From the NCBI GenBank assembly GCA_022561735.1, contig JADFQR010000036.1:1-8798 (forward strand): a stretch of DNA of 8,798 nucleotides, read 5' to 3'. Positions 1 to 6,522 of this stretch are shown here, in pieces (position 1 is the stretch's first letter; every line of letters begins with the position of its first letter). Source of the stretch: Chloroflexota bacterium. GTDB taxonomy: Bacteria; Chloroflexota; Dehalococcoidia; UBA1151. Under the pieces are notes generated by a model. The model made no database searches. It saw only the letters and a list, made by a program, of their open reading frames with translations, and was not told the DNA's origin. The position numbers were made by a program, and so were the translations under genes.

Positions 1-1169
1 ATTCCAACCGCTTTCATCTCCACCAACACGGCGTCGGATACGTACTCCTCCGGCACCAGGTCCGGCGCGATGCCTAGTTCCGGACGTACCGTCACGCCCG
101 TTGCGGGGCCCACGGCGGCGACGTTCACTCCGGCGAAGGCGCGACCGTCCAGCCCGAGGATGTCCATCCGGGCGCGCAGCCCTCGGGCGCCGTTGCCGCT
201 TGAGATCGTGACCCAGTCGTATTCACTGAGCCGCTTGAGCGCCTCGTCGATCGGGGCAGGGTCGGCTATCGGCACGATGCTGATCGCCGGGAATTCCACG
301 CACCACGCCCCGGCGTCCTCCAGCTCTGCCCGGAGCCCGGAGGCCTGAGAGCGCGTTCGCGTGATGAGCACCCGCTTGCCGAACAGCGGACGGTTGTCGA
401 ACCACGCGATGCCCTCGCGCAACGCGACCACATCGCCCACGATGACTGCGACCGGCGAGCCGAGCCCGGCGGCCCGGCCAACCTCGGCGATGTTCTCCAG
501 CGTGCCGGTGACGCAACGCTGTTTCGGCGTCGTGCCCCACTGGACGAGTGCGGCCGGCCGATCGGGTGAACTGCCGCGGGCGATCAGCTCTCGTGCGATC
601 TCCGGCAGGGCCTTCCAGCCCATCAGGAAGATCAGCGTCCCGGACAGGCGGGCGAGGGCGTCCCAGTCAATCTGCGAGTCCGGCTTGGCCGGGTCTTCGC
701 TGCCGGTTATCACGGTGAACGAGGTCGCAACGCCCCGGTGCGTGACCGGTATGCCGGCGTAAGCCGCCGCCGCTATCGAGGACGTGATCCCGGGGACGAT
801 CTCGAACGGCAACCCGGCGCCCGAGAGCGCCAGCGCCTCCTCACCGCCGCGGCCGAACACGAACGGATCGCCGCCCTTAAGACGGCACACCGACTTTCCA
901 TCGGAAGACAGCTCGACCAGTAGCGCGTTTATCTCGTCCTGCGTCATTCGCGCGTTGCCGCGACCCTTGCCGGCGTCGAACATCTCGGCGTCCGGGCGTG
1001 CCTCGGCGAGTAGTCCCGGGTCGGACAGCCGGTCATATACGACGGCGTCCGCCGTCCGCAGGCGCCCCATCGCCTTCACCGTGATGAGGCCGGGATCGCC
1101 CGGTCCTGCCCCCACGAGCGAGACCAGGCCCGGGTTCGACACGGTTGGGGTAGATCGACCCTCAGCCAC
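1..1169 (-). CDS. cobA-hemD: Fused uroporphyrinogen-III C-methyltransferase / uroporphyrinogen-III synthase, C-terminus cut by window edge
   Basis: The reading frame is open to the left edge (389 codons visible). Residues about 15-255 are a SAM-dependent uroporphyrinogen-III methyltransferase (SUMT, makes precorrin-2): the glycine-rich LVGAGPGDPGLIT at 18-30, RLKGGDPFVFGRGGEE at 96-111 and VPGITSS..AGIPVTHRG at 125-146 are all canonical. From about 262 a uroporphyrinogen-III synthase (HemD) domain follows, with GKRVLITRTR, YDWVTISSGNGA and VAAVGPAT. HemD cyclises hydroxymethylbilane, the product of the hemC gene just upstream, so one chain supplies and then methylates uroporphyrinogen III. 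Fused proteins are usually near 500 residues, so roughly 110 are missing. I place the start at the GTG at 1169, which overlaps the hemC stop by 8 nt and has GGAG 7 nt upstream (1177-1180). A second in-frame GTG at 1142 would give a more typical N-terminus but has a poorer ribosome binding site. Identification is firm; the start is not. Confidence 0.95.
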   Translation of the reverse strand, partial: MAEGRSTPTVSNPGLVSLVGAGPGDPGLITVKAMGRLRTADAVVYDRLSDPGLLAEARPDAEMFDAGKGRGNARMTQDEINALLVELSSDGKSVCRLKGGDPFVFGRGGEEALALSGAGLPFEIVPGITSSIAAAAYAGIPVTHRGVATSFTVITGSEDPAKPDSQIDWDALARLSGTLIFLMGWKALPEIARELIARGSSPDRPAALVQWGTTPKQRCVTGTLENIAEVGRAAGLGSPVAVIVGDVVALREGIAWFDNRPLFGKRVLITRTRSQASGLRAELEDAGAWCVEFPAISIVPIADPAPIDEALKRLSEYDWVTISSGNGARGLRARMDILGLDGRAFAGVNVAAVGPATGVTVRPELGIAPDLVPEEYVSDAVLVEMKAVG

Positions 1170-2094
1170 GAATCAGCTCCAGCGCGCCCTGTTCGATCAT
1201 CTCGCCCGCAAGCTCGTTCCCGAGTTCGGCTGCTCCGGACGCGTCGCCGGTCCGAGTCAGCGTTATTGACCGGTCTCCGGTCGGCGCTGCGGCAAACCCT
1301 CTCAGGGTCAAGCGGTCCCCGTTAACCGTGGCGTACGCCGCAGCCGCCGTGGCGCATCCCGCCCCGAGCCTGCCCAGGAACGCCCTCTCCGCCTGAGCCG
1401 CGGCACGGGTAGGCTCGTGGTCGATCGCCGCAACCAGATCGCACAGCCCGGCGTTGCGTGACAGTGTTTCGACGGCAAGCGAACCCTGGCCAGCGGCCGG
1501 TATGAAGATGTCAGGGTCCAGGATTTCGGACGCTTCACCAAGCCGCCCCAGCCTGTCCAGCCCGGCGGCGGCGAGAATCGCCCCGTCGTATCCGGTCTCG
1601 TCACCGCCCAGCGCTTTCGTTATCCGCGTGTCCACGTTGCCCCGTATCGGAAGTATTTCAATATCGCCCCGTGCTGCGCGCAGTTGAGCGGCCCTCCGGG
1701 GACTGCTCGTGCCGATGCGCGATCCGGGACGCAGGCCGGCGATGTCTGTGCCGAACCGGCTGACCAGCGCGTCTCGCGGGTCTCCCCGCTCCGGTAGCCC
1801 AGCCAGCGCGAATCCGTCCGGCAGCAGTGACGGCATGTCCTTCAGGCTGTGGACCGCGATATCGATTCGCCCGTCTTCCAGCGCCGTCTCAAGTTCTTTC
1901 ACGAATATCGATATGCCGACGGTCTCAAGCCGGGACGTTTTGTCGCGATCCCCGACCGTGCTGATGCGTACCAGCTCGAATTCCGTCTCCGGGTGCGATG
2001 CGCGAAGCATCGACACGACCAGTTCGGTCTGTATGACCGCCAGGTCGCTGCCACGGGTTCCGACGCGTACGAGCGAAATGCTGGTATTGGACAT
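1162..2094 (-). CDS. hemC: Hydroxymethylbilane synthase (porphobilinogen deaminase)
   Basis: This cytosolic enzyme joins four porphobilinogen units into hydroxymethylbilane. The 310-residue product has the usual family length and all main motifs: GTRGSDLAVIQT at 12-23, FVKELETAL at 64-72, AVHSLKDMP at 80-88 with the catalytic aspartate at 86, GTSSPRRAAQLRA at 128-140, RGNVDTRITKAL at 151-162, and PAAGQGSLAVE at 199-209. Cys247 in LGAGCATA matches the cysteine that carries the dipyrromethane cofactor. The ATG at 2094 gives a standard N-terminus, but no good Shine-Dalgarno is visible: the nearest purine run, GGGA, is 11 nt away. The 190-nt gap upstream suggests hemC may have its own promoter. 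Downstream it overlaps the cobA-hemD fusion, so the two are probably translationally coupled. In many bacteria hemA precedes hemC; here it does not. Confidence 0.97.
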   Translation of the reverse strand: MSNTSISLVRVGTRGSDLAVIQTELVVSMLRASHPETEFELVRISTVGDRDKTSRLETVGISIFVKELETALEDGRIDIAVHSLKDMPSLLPDGFALAGLPERGDPRDALVSRFGTDIAGLRPGSRIGTSSPRRAAQLRAARGDIEILPIRGNVDTRITKALGGDETGYDGAILAAAGLDRLGRLGEASEILDPDIFIPAAGQGSLAVETLSRNAGLCDLVAAIDHEPTRAAAQAERAFLGRLGAGCATAAAAYATVNGDRLTLRGFAAAPTGDRSITLTRTGDASGAAELGNELAGEMIEQGALELIRG

Positions 2095-2196
2095 CTAAGC
2101 AAGAATCCCGGCGGCAACACGAACCCGGCGGGCCTTGTCGATCCTCACACACAGGGAAAGGGGATGCCGGTCTTCGCTCCCGCAGGCGTGACTCTG

Positions 2197-2202
2197 ATCA
2201 TA
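2197..2202 (-). promoter_or_regulatory. Possible -10 element upstream of hemC
   Basis: Read on the minus strand this is TATGAT, one base from the TATAAT consensus, about 100 nt upstream of the hemC start. No recognisable -35 hexamer lies 16-18 nt before it; that position falls inside the hairpin at 2208-2225. It could serve an activator-dependent promoter for hemC, or be chance. Confidence 0.25.
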
Positions 2203-2207
2203 GCCCG

Positions 2208-2225
2208 CTCCTGATATTTCAGGAG
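2208..2225. repeat. Perfect 7-bp inverted repeat in the hemC leader region
   Basis: CTCCTGA (2208-2214) and TCAGGAG (2219-2225) are exact inverted copies separated by TATT. The repeat lies 59 nt past the stop of the precorrin-2 dehydrogenase gene and 5 nt upstream, in transcription direction, of the TATGAT hexamer at 2197-2202. No T-run follows on the minus strand, so it does not look like a factor-independent terminator. It could be an operator or a small RNA hairpin. Confidence 0.4.
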
Positions 2226-2284
2226 GTATTGAGATGGTCATCAGACATTCTCGCCTGCCGAGCTTCGCCATCTGGATGCGTCGG

Positions 2285-2941
2285 TTAACTGGAGGCCCGT
2301 TCTTCAAGGGCTGACACCAGCATAGCCCTGGCGCCGTCGCTGTCCCCTGACTCAAACCGCTCCAGGACCTGTTCCGTTATCGATTCAGCCCAGTCATCAG
2401 GAGTTACCGGCAACTTACGACCGCGCACCTCCACACGCACGTCGGCGAGCATCGGGCCCATGTCCGCCCATCGGAGACACTGGCAGTAGTCGCGATCATT
2501 CATCCGCTCACGGAGACGGCGGGCGAGCGCCGGGCTTGAGCCGGCCGTGGAAACGGCGATTGTCACGTCCTGCCGGTGGATGATGGCCGGCGCGATGAAG
2601 TTACAGAGGTGGGTCACGTCCATCACGTTGCAAAGGACGTTTCGTTCTTCCGCCTCCGCATTGATCGCCAGGTTGATCTCTTCCGAGGACGTGTCCGCAA
2701 CGATCGCCATCCACGCTCCCTTCAGATCGCCCGGCTGGTACTTACGGCGTTCCCAGGTGATCCGCTTATCTGAAGCCAGGCTGACGAGGCCCGGCAGGGT
2801 ATCGCCTTCCGGGCTGAAAAGCGTCACATCGCCCCCGCAGTCGAGCAGGTAACGCACTTTGCGTTCGCCCTCATGATCTCCGCCAAAAACGAGGCATCGG
2901 CGGCCGCGAATATTGACGAAAACCGGGTAGTACGAGGGCAC
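2285..2941 (-). CDS. Precorrin-2 dehydrogenase / sirohydrochlorin ferrochelatase family protein (CysG-N/Met8 type)
   Basis: Family members oxidise precorrin-2 to sirohydrochlorin with NAD+ and often insert iron to form siroheme. The 218-residue length fits a stand-alone Met8-type protein with no methyltransferase domain; that activity is in the fusion at the left edge. An N-terminal Rossmann fold (about 1-112) starts YPVFVNIRGRRCLVFGG. NVMDVTHLCNFIAPAI at 105-120 carries Asp108, matching the conserved catalytic aspartate, and AVSTAGSSPALARRLR at 129-144 is the signature of the middle domain. The dinucleotide loop reads GGDHEGERK (20-28) rather than the common GGGxVAxRK, which may alter cofactor binding. 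The start is GTG at 2941, chosen because AAGGAG (2948-2953) lies 6 nt upstream, the clearest ribosome binding site in the window. It lies 102 nt downstream of the decarboxylase gene, the next enzyme in the pathway. Whether it chelates iron cannot be told from sequence. Confidence 0.9.
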   Translation of the reverse strand: MPSYYPVFVNIRGRRCLVFGGDHEGERKVRYLLDCGGDVTLFSPEGDTLPGLVSLASDKRITWERRKYQPGDLKGAWMAIVADTSSEEINLAINAEAEERNVLCNVMDVTHLCNFIAPAIIHRQDVTIAVSTAGSSPALARRLRERMNDRDYCQCLRWADMGPMLADVRVEVRGRKLPVTPDDWAESITEQVLERFESGDSDGARAMLVSALEERASS

Positions 2942-3043
2942 AGATCTCTCCTTCAGAAACGATCCAGAAATGGGGTGAAGCCGGGCATGTTAACCGGATC
3001 GGCCCGTCCAACTCTGGCGTTGGGCGCTGGAAAGACGGGGTGT

Positions 3044-4093
3044 CTATTCGTCCACGAAGTAGCGGACGCGGGTCTTCTTGTATTCCCGGGTGGAGTAGAG
3101 GAGTTGGTAGTCGGTGATTCCGGTGATCTTCGAAATCTCCTTTGCTATCTCCTCGCATCCCTCCGAAGTAGTCGCATGAAGCATCGTGAAGTGGGAGTAT
3201 GGCCAGTCCGGGAAACGCGGGCGCTCGTAACAGTGAGTCACCGACCGTGACTGCGCCATCAGCAGGCCAACCTCTTCGGCCCGCTCCTCCGGCACGTTCC
3301 AGACGCCCATAGCGTTGGCGGCAAATCCCGCCCTGCGGTGGTGCAGGACGGCCGAGAAGCGACGCATAAGTTTTCGGCCAATCATGTCCCGCGCGTGGGC
3401 GTACAGGCCCTCGGTGTCGAGTTTGAGCCTCTCCGCCATATCTCTAAACGGCTCCGGGATGATCGGCAGGTCTTCCTGCATCTCACGGACGAACTCGATG
3501 TCGAAATCGGAAAGCGGCTGCGCCTTGTTCCAGTCCGGGTCGGTTAAAGGCGCCTCGTTTCCTGCCTTGCCCTGGCCGGCCGGCGCCGGTTCGTCCGGCT
3601 TGAAGTAAGAGGTGGCGTCCGACTCTTGCTTCACCATGTCAAAGTTGACGCCGATCTTGAAGAACTTGATCGTCGGCATCTTGCGGACGGCCTCGGCGCC
3701 GGTCTCCTTCGCCATCGCATCAAGCGTCTCGTCCATGTCCTCGAATGGCGAGACGGCGAGCGTGAACCACAGGTTGAAATGGCCGTCACGGGCGTAGTTG
3801 TGGCTCACACCGGGGTGGCGGTTCATCACCTGCGCCGCTGCGTCCAGCGAGTCCGGCGGGACGCGCATTGCAACCAGCGTTGTCTTGTATCCGAGCCGCC
3901 TCGTGTCAAAGATCGCCCCGATCTGCCGGACGATGTTCTTGCGCTTCAGTTCCTTGATCCGGTCAATGATCTCGGCCTCGGTCACGCCGAGGTCCTGAGC
4001 GATCTTGAGGAACGGGCGGTCCACCATCGGGAAGTCAGACTGGATGACGTTACAAATTTCCCGGTCAACCGTTTCGATTGCGCTCGTAGTCAT
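3044..4093 (-). CDS. ahbAB: Siroheme decarboxylase, AhbA and AhbB halves fused in one chain (Lrp/AsnC-like fold)
   Basis: Siroheme decarboxylase removes two acetate carboxyls from siroheme to give 12,18-didecarboxysiroheme. It is normally two proteins, AhbA and AhbB (NirD/L/G/H in heme d1 synthesis). Here both repeats are in one 349-residue product. Counting from the upstream ATG at 4138, the first half (about 24-170) has an Lrp-type helix-turn-helix-like segment, RQIGAIFDTRRLGYKTTLVAM and VSHNYARDGHFNLWFTL. The second half (about 209-364) has RRFSAVLHHRRAGFAANAMGVW, VTHCYERPRFPDWPY and the terminal KKTRVRYF. A charged, alanine/proline-rich linker (about 172-208) joins them. I choose the ATG at 4093 because GGGAGAG (4097-4103) precedes it; the ATG at 4138 lacks a ribosome binding site and adds 15 low-complexity residues. 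Automatic pipelines may call this an Lrp/AsnC regulator, but the HNY and HCYERP signatures and the siroheme neighbours argue for the enzyme. Confidence 0.93.
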   Translation of the reverse strand: MTTSAIETVDREICNVIQSDFPMVDRPFLKIAQDLGVTEAEIIDRIKELKRKNIVRQIGAIFDTRRLGYKTTLVAMRVPPDSLDAAAQVMNRHPGVSHNYARDGHFNLWFTLAVSPFEDMDETLDAMAKETGAEAVRKMPTIKFFKIGVNFDMVKQESDATSYFKPDEPAPAGQGKAGNEAPLTDPDWNKAQPLSDFDIEFVREMQEDLPIIPEPFRDMAERLKLDTEGLYAHARDMIGRKLMRRFSAVLHHRRAGFAANAMGVWNVPEERAEEVGLLMAQSRSVTHCYERPRFPDWPYSHFTMLHATTSEGCEEIAKEISKITGITDYQLLYSTREYKKTRVRYFVDE

Positions 4094-4096
4094 TAA

Positions 4097-4103
4097 CTCT
4101 CCC
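4097..4103 (-). promoter_or_regulatory. Ribosome binding site that fixes the start of the siroheme decarboxylase
   Basis: On the minus strand this is GGGAGAG, with its GGAG core 5 nt before the ATG at 4093. The other in-frame ATG, 15 codons upstream at 4138, has no such sequence, so the shorter product is preferred. Confidence 0.6.
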
Positions 4104-4167
4104 GTGTCCGAAGCCGTCGTCGGGTTCTGGGCGTTCATTTGGCGACATCGACGATGCCCGTCAGGTT

Positions 4168-4173
4168 ATTTTA
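4168..4173 (-). promoter_or_regulatory. Possible -10 element before the tetrapyrrole cluster
   Basis: Read on the minus strand this is TAAAAT, five of six matches to TATAAT, in an otherwise GC-rich 216-nt gap between the nucleoside hydrolase stop and the decarboxylase start. No convincing -35 hexamer stands 16-18 nt upstream. It would give a leader of roughly 65-70 nt. I see no T-tailed hairpin in 4094-4309, so read-through from the upstream genes is also possible. Confidence 0.3.
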
Positions 4174-4309
4174 CCGCCCAACCGGCGCAATGCCGCTCGC
4201 GTATCACCGGGAGCCGTATTCGCACCCGCCCCGTCCCGCGGGCTGTCTCGGGCACGCGTTTCGTAACAGGCATGACGCGCATGTCGCCTGCGGCCGGACA
4301 AGGGTGACG

Positions 4310-5254
4310 TTATGGTCCGAAACGGCCCCGGATAACGCGATCATTGAACAAAGCGATAGCCCCTTCCACGTCCACGTCCATCGCCACATCTATAACCGTA
4401 CCTCCCGGATCCCGGCGTGTCCGCCCCCTTTCCGGTCCGTCCGACACGTCAACGGTGATCGGCAGACGTTCCAGCCCGAAGATGCCCGGCCGCACGACCG
4501 CCATAACCGTGAGCGGATCGTACAGGGTGACGTATCGCCCCGGACGGGCTGCCCACTGCGCCTCGACAAGGCGTCGGATCACCGGGTGTACGACCGCTGG
4601 CGTCCGGTCTGCGTGTGCCCGGACCCGGTTGCACACATCGCTCCCGATGAGCGTTACCGGCACCCCGGCCCGGAGCACCAGCGCGGTAGCCTCCGGGTCA
4701 GACCAGACATTGAACTCTGCGAGCGGGGTCACGTTCCCGGGAACATCTATTGCGCCGCCCATCAAAACCACGCGCTCGATGGACCGTGCCGAACCGGGAT
4801 AATCCCGGAAGAGCCGGGCGATATTCGTCGGTGGGCCCAGTGCGATCAACGTGACCGGGTGGCCGGTCTCTGACCGGCGGGCGAGGAACTGGACCGCGCG
4901 TTCTGGACGCGGTTGTGTGACCGGGCGTGGCAGCCGTATCGGGAGCCCTCCCGCGCCATGCACGTCTTCCGCGTCGCCGAAACTCCCAACCAGCGGCCTT
5001 TGCGCCCCCCGGTAAACGGGTATTTCCGTGCGATCAAGCGCCTCGATGATTCGAAGCATGTTGGCGTTCGTGTGCCGCAGGGCGGCGTTTCCGCCGGTCG
5101 TCGTGAACGCCTCTATCACCAGTTCCGGGGAGTTCAACGCAAGCGCGATGGCAAGGAAGTCGTCCACACCCGGGTCGGTGTCGATAACCACGTTAACCGG
5201 CGTCACGGTTTGGAGTACCTCATGCATTTTCCCGGACCGCGGGGTGCGGACCAT
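4310..5254 (-). CDS. Inosine/uridine-preferring nucleoside hydrolase family protein
   Basis: Family members hydrolyse the N-glycosidic bond of ribonucleosides to free base and ribose, using a calcium ion held by aspartates. The 314-residue length is typical. DTDPGVDD at 25-32 is the metal-binding signature, followed by ALGPPTNIA at 138-146, MGGAI at 165-169 and AEFNVWSDPEAT at 179-190. The C-terminal metal aspartate is Asp246 in LYDPLTVM. The residue before it is Tyr245, where the well-studied purine/pyrimidine hydrolases have histidine as a proposed general acid, so substrate preference cannot be assumed. The ATG at 5254 has GAGGGG (5260-5265) 5 nt upstream. That site overlaps the stop codon of the class II aldolase gene, pointing to coupled translation. 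No signal peptide is apparent, so it is probably cytosolic. Salvage of nucleosides is the likely role; the substrate is unknown. Confidence 0.92.
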   Translation of the reverse strand: MVRTPRSGKMHEVLQTVTPVNVVIDTDPGVDDFLAIALALNSPELVIEAFTTTGGNAALRHTNANMLRIIEALDRTEIPVYRGAQRPLVGSFGDAEDVHGAGGLPIRLPRPVTQPRPERAVQFLARRSETGHPVTLIALGPPTNIARLFRDYPGSARSIERVVLMGGAIDVPGNVTPLAEFNVWSDPEATALVLRAGVPVTLIGSDVCNRVRAHADRTPAVVHPVIRRLVEAQWAARPGRYVTLYDPLTVMAVVRPGIFGLERLPITVDVSDGPERGRTRRDPGGTVIDVAMDVDVEGAIALFNDRVIRGRFGP

Positions 5255-5263
5255 TCACACCCC

Positions 5264-5956
5264 TCATCCGAGCCCGGTCCGTTCAAGATACATGCGCCGT
5301 TCCGCATTGAAGGATTCAGCCGGCACCTCTTTCGCTCCGCCGATCGCCGCTGCGTTGACGAAGATTTGAGCCACCCGCTCCACGAGAGCGCATACGCGTA
5401 ACGCCTCCGGCGCCGTGTCTGCTACTGCGAACATGCCGTGATGCCGCAATAGCACTGCCCGGCGGTCTCCAAGCGCCGCCACACCGGCCTGCGCCAGCTC
5501 CTCGCTGCCCGGGAAGCCGTATTCGGCGACTTCTATCTGCCCCCCGGCATATACGACGAGTTCGTCCACGATGGGCGGGAGCGGCCGTCCTGCAACCGCA
5601 AGGGCGCTGGCGTATACCGAGTGGGTGTGCATCACCGCGCCCACGTCCGGGCGCGCCCGGTAGATCGCCAGGTGCAACAGGGATTCGGATGACGGCACGC
5701 CGTCGCCCTCGATCGGTTCCAACTCACCGTTGACCGGGACGAGTTGATCGGGCGTCATCGCCGGGTAGGGGAGGGCGGCCGGGGTGACCAGGAACGCGTC
5801 CGGGTGCGATGCCGCCTCTATCCGCACGCTGGCGTTGCCGCTCGTGCCGGACACAAGTCCAAGACGGTCCATCTCAAGAACGGTTGCAAGCAACTCGTTC
5901 CGCTGCGCTTTCCAGGCCATCGGGTTGTTCCAGTCCTGGCCCGGCTGGACCGCCAT
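5264..5956 (-). CDS. Class II aldolase/adducin family protein (fuculose-phosphate-aldolase-like)
   Basis: Zinc enzymes of this family cleave sugar phosphates such as fuculose-1-phosphate or 5-deoxyribulose-1-phosphate to DHAP and an aldehyde; relatives include ribulose-5-phosphate epimerase and MtnB dehydratase. The 230-residue product has VSGTSGNASVR (35-45), substrate-loop residues VTPAALPY (57-64), PSSE with the presumed catalytic Glu91, HTH with zinc ligands His110 and His112, and RHHG with the third ligand His173. Zinc site and acid/base residue thus look intact. The ATG at 5956 has no clear Shine-Dalgarno; ATG at codon 13 is an alternative but equally bare. It lies 33 nt after the YjbQ gene and 9 nt before the nucleoside hydrolase, in one likely transcript. 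The family is certain. The substrate is not, though two nucleoside-cleaving enzymes nearby suggest a sugar phosphate derived from a nucleoside. Confidence 0.92.
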   Translation of the reverse strand: MAVQPGQDWNNPMAWKAQRNELLATVLEMDRLGLVSGTSGNASVRIEAASHPDAFLVTPAALPYPAMTPDQLVPVNGELEPIEGDGVPSSESLLHLAIYRARPDVGAVMHTHSVYASALAVAGRPLPPIVDELVVYAGGQIEVAEYGFPGSEELAQAGVAALGDRRAVLLRHHGMFAVADTAPEALRVCALVERVAQIFVNAAAIGGAKEVPAESFNAERRMYLERTGLG

Positions 5957-5989
5957 AGGTGCAACCGGATTCCGCCGGAACCGGGCGGC

Positions 5990-6433
5990 TTACTCGCCCA
6001 TTATCTGGACGATAACCTCACGGTCCTTCGGGATGTCCAGCTCAACAAGGAATACGCGCTGCCACTGTCCCATAGCGAGCTGGCCGTTGACGATGGGGAT
6101 CATCTCGCTGCTGCCGAGCATCAAGTGCTGGCAATGGGCATGGCCGTTGGGACACTCGTCCTCGTGCATGTGTACGGTGCGGATCGCAAAATCGTTGTGC
6201 CCGTAGTACGCCTTCTGAGACGCGACACTGCCCAGGAAGTTCTCCATGTCCTTGATCAGCAGCGGCTCGTTTTCGTTGAGCTTGATCGCCGCGGTTGTGT
6301 GACGTGAGAAGACGACCGCGATGCCGGCCTCAACCTCCGACTCCCCCACGACCTTAACGACAAGCTCAGTGATGTCGATGAACTCCGGGGCACGCGTCGA
6401 CCTCACGTTGAGGCACTTCGTGAACGCCCTCAA
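5990..6433 (-). CDS. YjbQ / UPF0047 family protein, TTG start
   Basis: This small cytosolic protein belongs to a widespread family with a trimeric beta-fold. Some members have reported weak thiamine-phosphate-synthase activity, but the physiological role is unsettled. The 147 residues match the family throughout: FIDITELVVKVV near 18-29, SRHTTAAIKLNENEP at 43-57, the His/Cys-rich ECPNGHAHCQHLMLGSS at 93-109, and NGQLAMGQWQRVFLVELD at 116-133. The clustered His45, His79, His88, His90, His98, His100, His103, Cys94 and Cys101 suggest a metal or phosphate site. The common DGPR near the end reads DIPKDR here. No ATG is available; TTG at 6433 is chosen because GGAGAGG (6441-6447) lies 7 nt upstream and the N-terminus then matches the family. 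A 196-nt gap before it contains a possible promoter and a hairpin. Its partner in this operon is not evident. Confidence 0.9.
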   Translation of the reverse strand: MRAFTKCLNVRSTRAPEFIDITELVVKVVGESEVEAGIAVVFSRHTTAAIKLNENEPLLIKDMENFLGSVASQKAYYGHNDFAIRTVHMHEDECPNGHAHCQHLMLGSSEMIPIVNGQLAMGQWQRVFLVELDIPKDREVIVQIMGE

Positions 6434-6440
6434 TACGTGA

Positions 6441-6447
6441 CCTCTCC
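6441..6447 (-). promoter_or_regulatory. Ribosome binding site supporting the TTG start of the YjbQ gene
   Basis: On the minus strand this reads GGAGAGG and stands 7 nt before TTG at 6433. With no ATG in frame near the N-terminus, it is the main evidence for a non-ATG start. Confidence 0.6.
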
Positions 6448-6465
6448 AGCAGGGATGAAATGATG

Positions 6466-6485
6466 GAATCCCCGCAGAGGGGTTC
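6466..6485. repeat. Hairpin-forming inverted repeat in the YjbQ gene leader
   Basis: GAATCCCC (6466-6473) and GGGGTTC (6479-6485) pair as a 7-bp stem with one bulged T and a 5-nt loop. On the minus strand the downstream sequence is not a T-run, so it is unlikely to be a factor-independent terminator. If the promoter at 6494-6522 is real, this hairpin would form at the very 5' end of the transcript and could stabilise it or affect translation. Confidence 0.4.
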
Positions 6486-6493
6486 GGGCGGAA

Positions 6494-6522
6494 AAGCTAT
6501 CACATGGTACGGGTGCGTTCAA
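6494..6522 (-). promoter_or_regulatory. Possible sigma-70-type promoter for the YjbQ-aldolase-nucleoside hydrolase group
   Basis: On the minus strand TTGAAC (6517-6522) is followed after exactly 17 nt by TAGCTT (6494-6499). The -35 matches consensus at four positions, but the -10 at only three. It lies in the 196-nt gap and would give a leader of about 50 nt. The position is sensible and the hexamers are mediocre. Confidence 0.35.

Noticed and set aside
2095..2271. 58-codon minus-strand open frame ending directly against hemC
   Set aside because: No ribosome binding site precedes its ATG and the product resembles nothing known, including HemA. Kept only as part of a finding about the gap.
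3003..3030. Possible hairpin between the decarboxylase and precorrin-2 dehydrogenase genes
   Set aside because: On the transcribed strand the stem has only about five pairs plus a mismatch and no T-run follows, so it is not a credible terminator.
3044..4093. Reading the fused decarboxylase as an Lrp/AsnC transcription regulator
   Set aside because: The helix-turn-helix-like segment is part of the decarboxylase fold, while the HNY and HCYERP motifs and the siroheme gene context mark the enzyme.
4265..4295. Partial dyad around the CATG repeats after the nucleoside hydrolase gene
   Set aside because: The symmetry is broken at several positions, matches no operator I know, and has no T-run to make it a terminator.
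4139..4873. 244-codon plus-strand open frame
   Set aside because: It lies mostly antisense to the nucleoside hydrolase gene. Its Arg/His/Pro-rich composition is typical of the complement of a GC-rich gene, and it has no recognisable domain.
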